Assembly: GCA_937949455.1 (NCBI GenBank) | Contig: CALEDU010000153.1 | Location: forward strand, 1 to 9,894 | DNA length: 9,894 bases | Direction of reading: 5' to 3' | Source of the DNA: an uncultured Tepidimonas sp. | Lineage (GTDB): Bacteria; Pseudomonadota; Gammaproteobacteria; Burkholderiales; Burkholderiaceae_C | Shown here: in pieces, positions 7,130 to 9,894 of the stretch | How positions within the stretch are numbered: the stretch's first letter is position 1 | Layout: each line of letters starts with the position of its first letter | Made by a program: the position numbers and the translations under genes | Notes under the pieces: generated by a model | Told to the model about the DNA's origin: nothing | Databases searched by the model: none | The model's input: only the letters and a program-made list of their open reading frames with translations

Positions 7130-9469
7130 TCAGCAGTCTGCGGCGTTCGATGAATCCGAGCGCCCCCGCGGGAACGATCCGCGCCACGCTGCGGCGGCCA
7201 CTGCCGTCATGTTGAGCACGCGACGCACCGTCGCTGCCGGTGTCAGGATGTAGGCGGGCGCGCGCACACCCATCAGGATTGGCCCCACGGTTACGCCCCC
7301 GCTGGTGGTGGTCTTCATGACGTTGTAGAGGATGTTGGCCGCGTCTAGGTTGGGGCAGACCAGCAGGTTGGCGCTGCCGGACAACGTCGAGTCGGACAGA
7401 AAGCGCGCGCGGATCTCCGGCTCCAGGGCGGCGTCGCCGTGCAGCTCGCCATCGCATTCGATATCGGGGTGCGCGGCCACGAACAGGTCGCGCGCGGCAC
7501 GCATCTTGCGCGCGCTGGCCCGCTTGGATGACCCAAAGGTGGAGTGCGACAAAAACGCGACCTTGGGCACGATGCCGAAGCGCTGGACCTGCTGCGCTGC
7601 CATCCCGGCGATTTCGGCCAATTGTTCGGCGCTGGGGTCCTCGTTGACATAGGTGTCGGTGATGAAGATTGGCCCGCGGTCGGTGTTGACGGCATTGACT
7701 GCGGCATACAGCGACGCGCCGGGCGCGCGGCCCAGTACCGCATCGATGCGCTCCAGATGCGTGGTGTAGGTGCCTACCAGCCCGCAGATGAGGGCGTCGG
7801 CGTCGCCCAGGTGCACCATGAGCGAGCCGATGAGGGTATTGGAGCGGCGCACCGCTGCCTTGGCCACCTCGGGGGTGGCACCGTTGCGCTTCATGAGTTG
7901 GTGGTAGGCCTCCCAGTACTGGCGAAAGCGCGGATCGTCCTCGGGGTTGACATTTTCCACATCGACGCCCAGGCGCAGGTGCAGCCCCGCTTTGCGAATG
8001 CGCGCCTCGATGACCGCAGGACGCCCGATCAGGATCGGCTGGGCGATACCTTCCTCCAAGGCGAGCTGGGCCGCACGCAGGGCGCGTTCGTCCTCTCCGT
8101 CGGCGTAGGCCACGCGGGCTTTCGGGACCACGGCCTTGGCGGCGTTGAAGACTGGCTTCATCAGAATGCCGGTTTGATAGACGAAGCGCTGCAGGCTCTC
8201 GCGGTAGACCTCGATGTCGGCGATCGGGCGCGTGGCGACACCCGACTGCGCCGCAGCTTGCGCCACCGCCGGCGCAATGCGCAGAATCAGGCGGGTGTCG
8301 AAGGGTTTGGGGATGAGATAGTCAGGACCAAACTGCAACTCCTGCCCCGCATAGGCGCTGGCCACCTCGTCGCTGATCTCGGCTTTGGCCAGCGCCGCAA
8401 TCTCGTGTACGCAGGCCAGCTTCATTGCTTCGGTGATGCGGGTGGCTCCGCAATCGAGCGCCCCGCGAAAAATATACGGAAAGCACAGGACGTTATTGAC
8501 CTGGTTGGGATAGTCGCTGCGCCCAGTGGCGATGATGCAGTCGGGGCGGGCAGCCTTGGCGACCTCGGGGCGGATTTCCGGCTCGGGGTTGGCCAGCGCC
8601 AGGATGACCGGCCGCTCGCCCATGGTCTGTACCATCTCGGCGGTCAGCACCCCTGGCGCTGAACAGCCCAAGAACACGTCGGCGCCGCGCACCGCATCGG
8701 CCAGTGTGCGCGCCCCAGTCGTGCGGCAGTAGCGGCGCTTGGATTCGTCCAGCCGGCCAGCCAAGGCATCCTCGCGCTGGTCATGGATCACGCCTTTGGA
8801 GTCGCACACCAGGATATGCTCGGGCCGCGCCCCGAGCGCGACAAACAGATCCAGCACCGCGATCGCGGCTGCCCCCGCGCCACTGACGGCGATGTGCACG
8901 TCGCCGATGGCCTTGCCGACCAGCTCCAGCGCATTGATCAGCGCCGCCGAGGCGATGATGGCCGTGCCGTGCTGGTCGTCGTGGAACACAGGGATTTTCA
9001 TGCGTTCGCGCAACTGGCGCTCGATATAAAAGCACTCTGGGGCCTTGATGTCCTCCAGGTTGACGCCGCCGAGCGTCGGCTCCAGCGCGGCGATGATCTC
9101 GACCAGCTTGTCTGGGTCCTTTTCGTTGAGTTCGATGTCGAACACATCGATCCCGGCAAATTTCTTGAACAGGCAGCCTTTGCCCTCCATGACCGGTTTG
9201 CCGGCCAGCGGGCCGATATCGCCCAAGCCCAGCACGGCGGTGCCGTTGGTCACCACGCCAACCAGGTTGCCACGGCTGGTGTAGTCGGCGGCACGGTTGG
9301 GATCGGCCGCGATTTCCAGACACGGATAGGCCACGCCGGGGGAGTAGGCCAGGCTCAGGTCGCGCTGGTTGGACAGCGCTTTGGTCGGTGTGACAGAGAC
9401 CTTGCCCCGGGTCGGGGTGCGGTGGTATTCGAGTGCGGCGTCACGCAGGGCTTGTTCGGCAGGGGTCAT
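7130..9469 (-). CDS. maeB: NADP-type malic enzyme with C-terminal phosphotransacetylase-like domain
   Basis: MaeB decarboxylates malate to pyruvate with NADP(H) production, linking the TCA cycle to pyruvate and reducing power. Of 779 residues, about 15-150 form the malic N-terminal domain ([11 protein letters not shown] near 40-50; [11 protein letters not shown] near 101-111; the acidic metal-site residues in NLEDIKAPE and HDDQHGTA). About 160-400 form the NADP-binding Rossmann domain (SGAGAAAIA at 196-204; [11 protein letters not shown] near 316-326). About 430-755 form a PTA-like domain ([41 protein letters not shown]), which in hybrid malic enzymes is non-catalytic and senses acetyl-CoA. 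The ATG at 9469 is preferred; a GTG at 9484 would add five residues. Family members usually end soon after NMTA. This one continues for some 20 residues ([15 protein letters not shown]), an unusual tail. The downstream gene pilD is 78 nt away. Confidence 0.95.
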   Translation of the reverse strand: MTPAEQALRDAALEYHRTPTRGKVSVTPTKALSNQRDLSLAYSPGVAYPCLEIAADPNRAADYTSRGNLVGVVTNGTAVLGLGDIGPLAGKPVMEGKGCLFKKFAGIDVFDIELNEKDPDKLVEIIAALEPTLGGVNLEDIKAPECFYIERQLRERMKIPVFHDDQHGTAIIASAALINALELVGKAIGDVHIAVSGAGAAAIAVLDLFVALGARPEHILVCDSKGVIHDQREDALAGRLDESKRRYCRTTGARTLADAVRGADVFLGCSAPGVLTAEMVQTMGERPVILALANPEPEIRPEVAKAARPDCIIATGRSDYPNQVNNVLCFPYIFRGALDCGATRITEAMKLACVHEIAALAKAEISDEVASAYAGQELQFGPDYLIPKPFDTRLILRIAPAVAQAAAQSGVATRPIADIEVYRESLQRFVYQTGILMKPVFNAAKAVVPKARVAYADGEDERALRAAQLALEEGIAQPILIGRPAVIEARIRKAGLHLRLGVDVENVNPEDDPRFRQYWEAYHQLMKRNGATPEVAKAAVRRSNTLIGSLMVHLGDADALICGLVGTYTTHLERIDAVLGRAPGASLYAAVNAVNTDRGPIFITDTYVNEDPSAEQLAEIAGMAAQQVQRFGIVPKVAFLSHSTFGSSKRASARKMRAARDLFVAAHPDIECDGELHGDAALEPEIRARFLSDSTLSGSANLLVCPNLDAANILYNVMKTTTSGGVTVGPILMGVRAPAYILTPAATVRRVLNMTAVAAAAWRGSFPRGRSDSSNAADC

Positions 9470-9528
9470 GGTGGCTTGGTGCACAAAAGATCAAAACGAA
9501 GGCACCTATGCGCCGGGGGCTGGTTCCG

Positions 9529-9538
9529 GCCGTACGGC
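9529..9538. repeat. Perfect 10-bp palindrome in the maeB/DUF2946 intergenic region
   Basis: GCCGTACGGC reads the same on both strands. It lies inside a wider inverted repeat, GCGCCG at 9510-9515 and CGGCGC at 9535-9540. Placed between two divergent genes it could be an operator, but short GC palindromes are common by chance in DNA like this. No known regulator motif is recognised. Confidence 0.25.
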
Positions 9539-9582
9539 GCTGCACATCAAGTGTAACGAGCACACGCCGGGACGGTGGCTAC

Positions 9583-9588
9583 TACAAT
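9583..9588 (+). promoter_or_regulatory. Possible sigma-70 -10 box for the DUF2946 gene
   Basis: TACAAT matches the -10 consensus at five of six positions and stands out in GC-rich surroundings. It would place the transcription start near 9595, just before the GTG at 9596 and the ATG at 9602. There is no good -35 at 16-18 nt spacing (the bases there read about GCACAC), so this is a weak call. Confidence 0.3.
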
Positions 9589-9601
9589 ACCGCCTGTGAG
9601 C

Positions 9602-9894
9602 ATGATCATCCGTCACCGTCGCTGGCCGCTCGGGCTGGCCCTGCTGGCGCTGCTGTGGGCCGCGCTGGCACCTGCGCTGGCTCAAGCGTGGGCAGGCGGG
9701 TCGGCTGCTGGCGAGCGGGTGCAGATTTGCACCAGTACCGGCATGGCCTGGGTGACGCTAGAGGCAGCCGGCGACGCCATGCCGGCCGATGGCGCTGCTG
9801 CCGCCATGGTGTGCGACTGGTGCTTGCTGCACGGCGGGCCCGCCATGCCGCCGACCGATCCCCGCGTCGGGCTGCCCCCTGCCCCCGACCCAGC
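9602..9894 (+). CDS. DUF2946-family exported protein, 3' end outside window
   Basis: The visible 97 residues begin with Arg/His-rich residues, a Leu/Ala-rich hydrophobic stretch (LGLALLALLWAALAPALA) and an Ala-x-Ala-like end, a signal peptide or N-terminal anchor. Then come ERVQICTSTGMAWV, a DGAAAA segment and CDWCLLHGG. The pattern of ICT, then Asp-Gly, then C-x2-C-x3-H matches the DUF2946 family, small exported proteins whose genes are often found, as I recall, near copper-handling and TonB-receptor genes. The Cys and His suggest metal or redox chemistry, but no function is established. The frame is open to the window edge. No ribosome site precedes the ATG. An in-frame GTG at 9596 and another at 9575 are alternative starts. 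It is divergent from maeB. Confidence 0.72.
   Translation, partial: MIIRHRRWPLGLALLALLWAALAPALAQAWAGGSAAGERVQICTSTGMAWVTLEAAGDAMPADGAAAAMVCDWCLLHGGPAMPPTDPRVGLPPAPDP

Noticed and set aside
7122..7457. Alternative minus-strand frame over the end of maeB, as if maeB were frameshifted
   Set aside because: The maeB frame keeps family motifs up to its normal ending, while the other frame shows none; the tail is a late-stop extension, not clear evidence of a frameshift.
7544..8662. 372-codon plus-strand open frame inside maeB
   Set aside because: Antisense shadow of a conserved enzyme; composition is typical of reverse-frame translation.
8818..8837. 7-bp inverted repeat (GCTCGGG / CCCGAGC, 6-nt loop)
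   Set aside because: Mid-gene in maeB, with no T-run; not a credible terminator.

Overview
The window looks like a stretch of chromosome from a GC-rich betaproteobacterium, most likely Burkholderiales (Comamonadaceae-like). This rests on protein style and gene order (secA, argJ, a DUF815-family ATPase, mutT, then yacG, zapD, coaE and pilD on the opposite strand). It is recalled family knowledge, not a database result. Nearly all of it is coding: nine complete genes and two partial ones cover almost every base, and no gene-free stretch exceeds about 135 bp. I see no tRNA, rRNA, CRISPR array, insertion sequence or phage gene.

Left arm, plus strand (2-3602): the 3' end of secA (preprotein translocase ATPase), argJ (arginine biosynthesis), a DUF815-family AAA+ ATPase of unknown role, and a MutT-like Nudix hydrolase. 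Gaps are 22 nt, 10 nt and a 4-nt ATGA overlap, so this reads as one transcription unit.

Middle, minus strand (7051 down to 3608): pilD (prepilin peptidase), coaE (last step of coenzyme A synthesis), zapD (FtsZ-ring bundling), yacG (small zinc protein, gyrase inhibitor family) and, last, a ten-helix-type transporter of the SBF/ACR3 superfamily. Starts and stops touch or overlap at most junctions, which suggests a translationally coupled operon. The transporter sits at the convergent junction with mutT, only 5 nt away, and is the accessory member of an otherwise housekeeping set.

Right arm: maeB (NADP-type malic enzyme fused to a phosphotransacetylase-like domain) lies on the minus strand upstream of pilD, where many relatives carry pilB and pilC. 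A roughly 130-bp divergent intergenic region follows, then the start of a secreted, cysteine-containing DUF2946-type protein on the plus strand, cut by the window edge.

I found no convincing new multi-gene system. The points worth a second look are the transporter at the mutT/yacG junction, the uncharacterised DUF815 ATPase coupled to mutT, the C-terminal tail on MaeB, and the maeB/DUF2946 intergenic region, where a -10-like box lies almost on top of the start codon.
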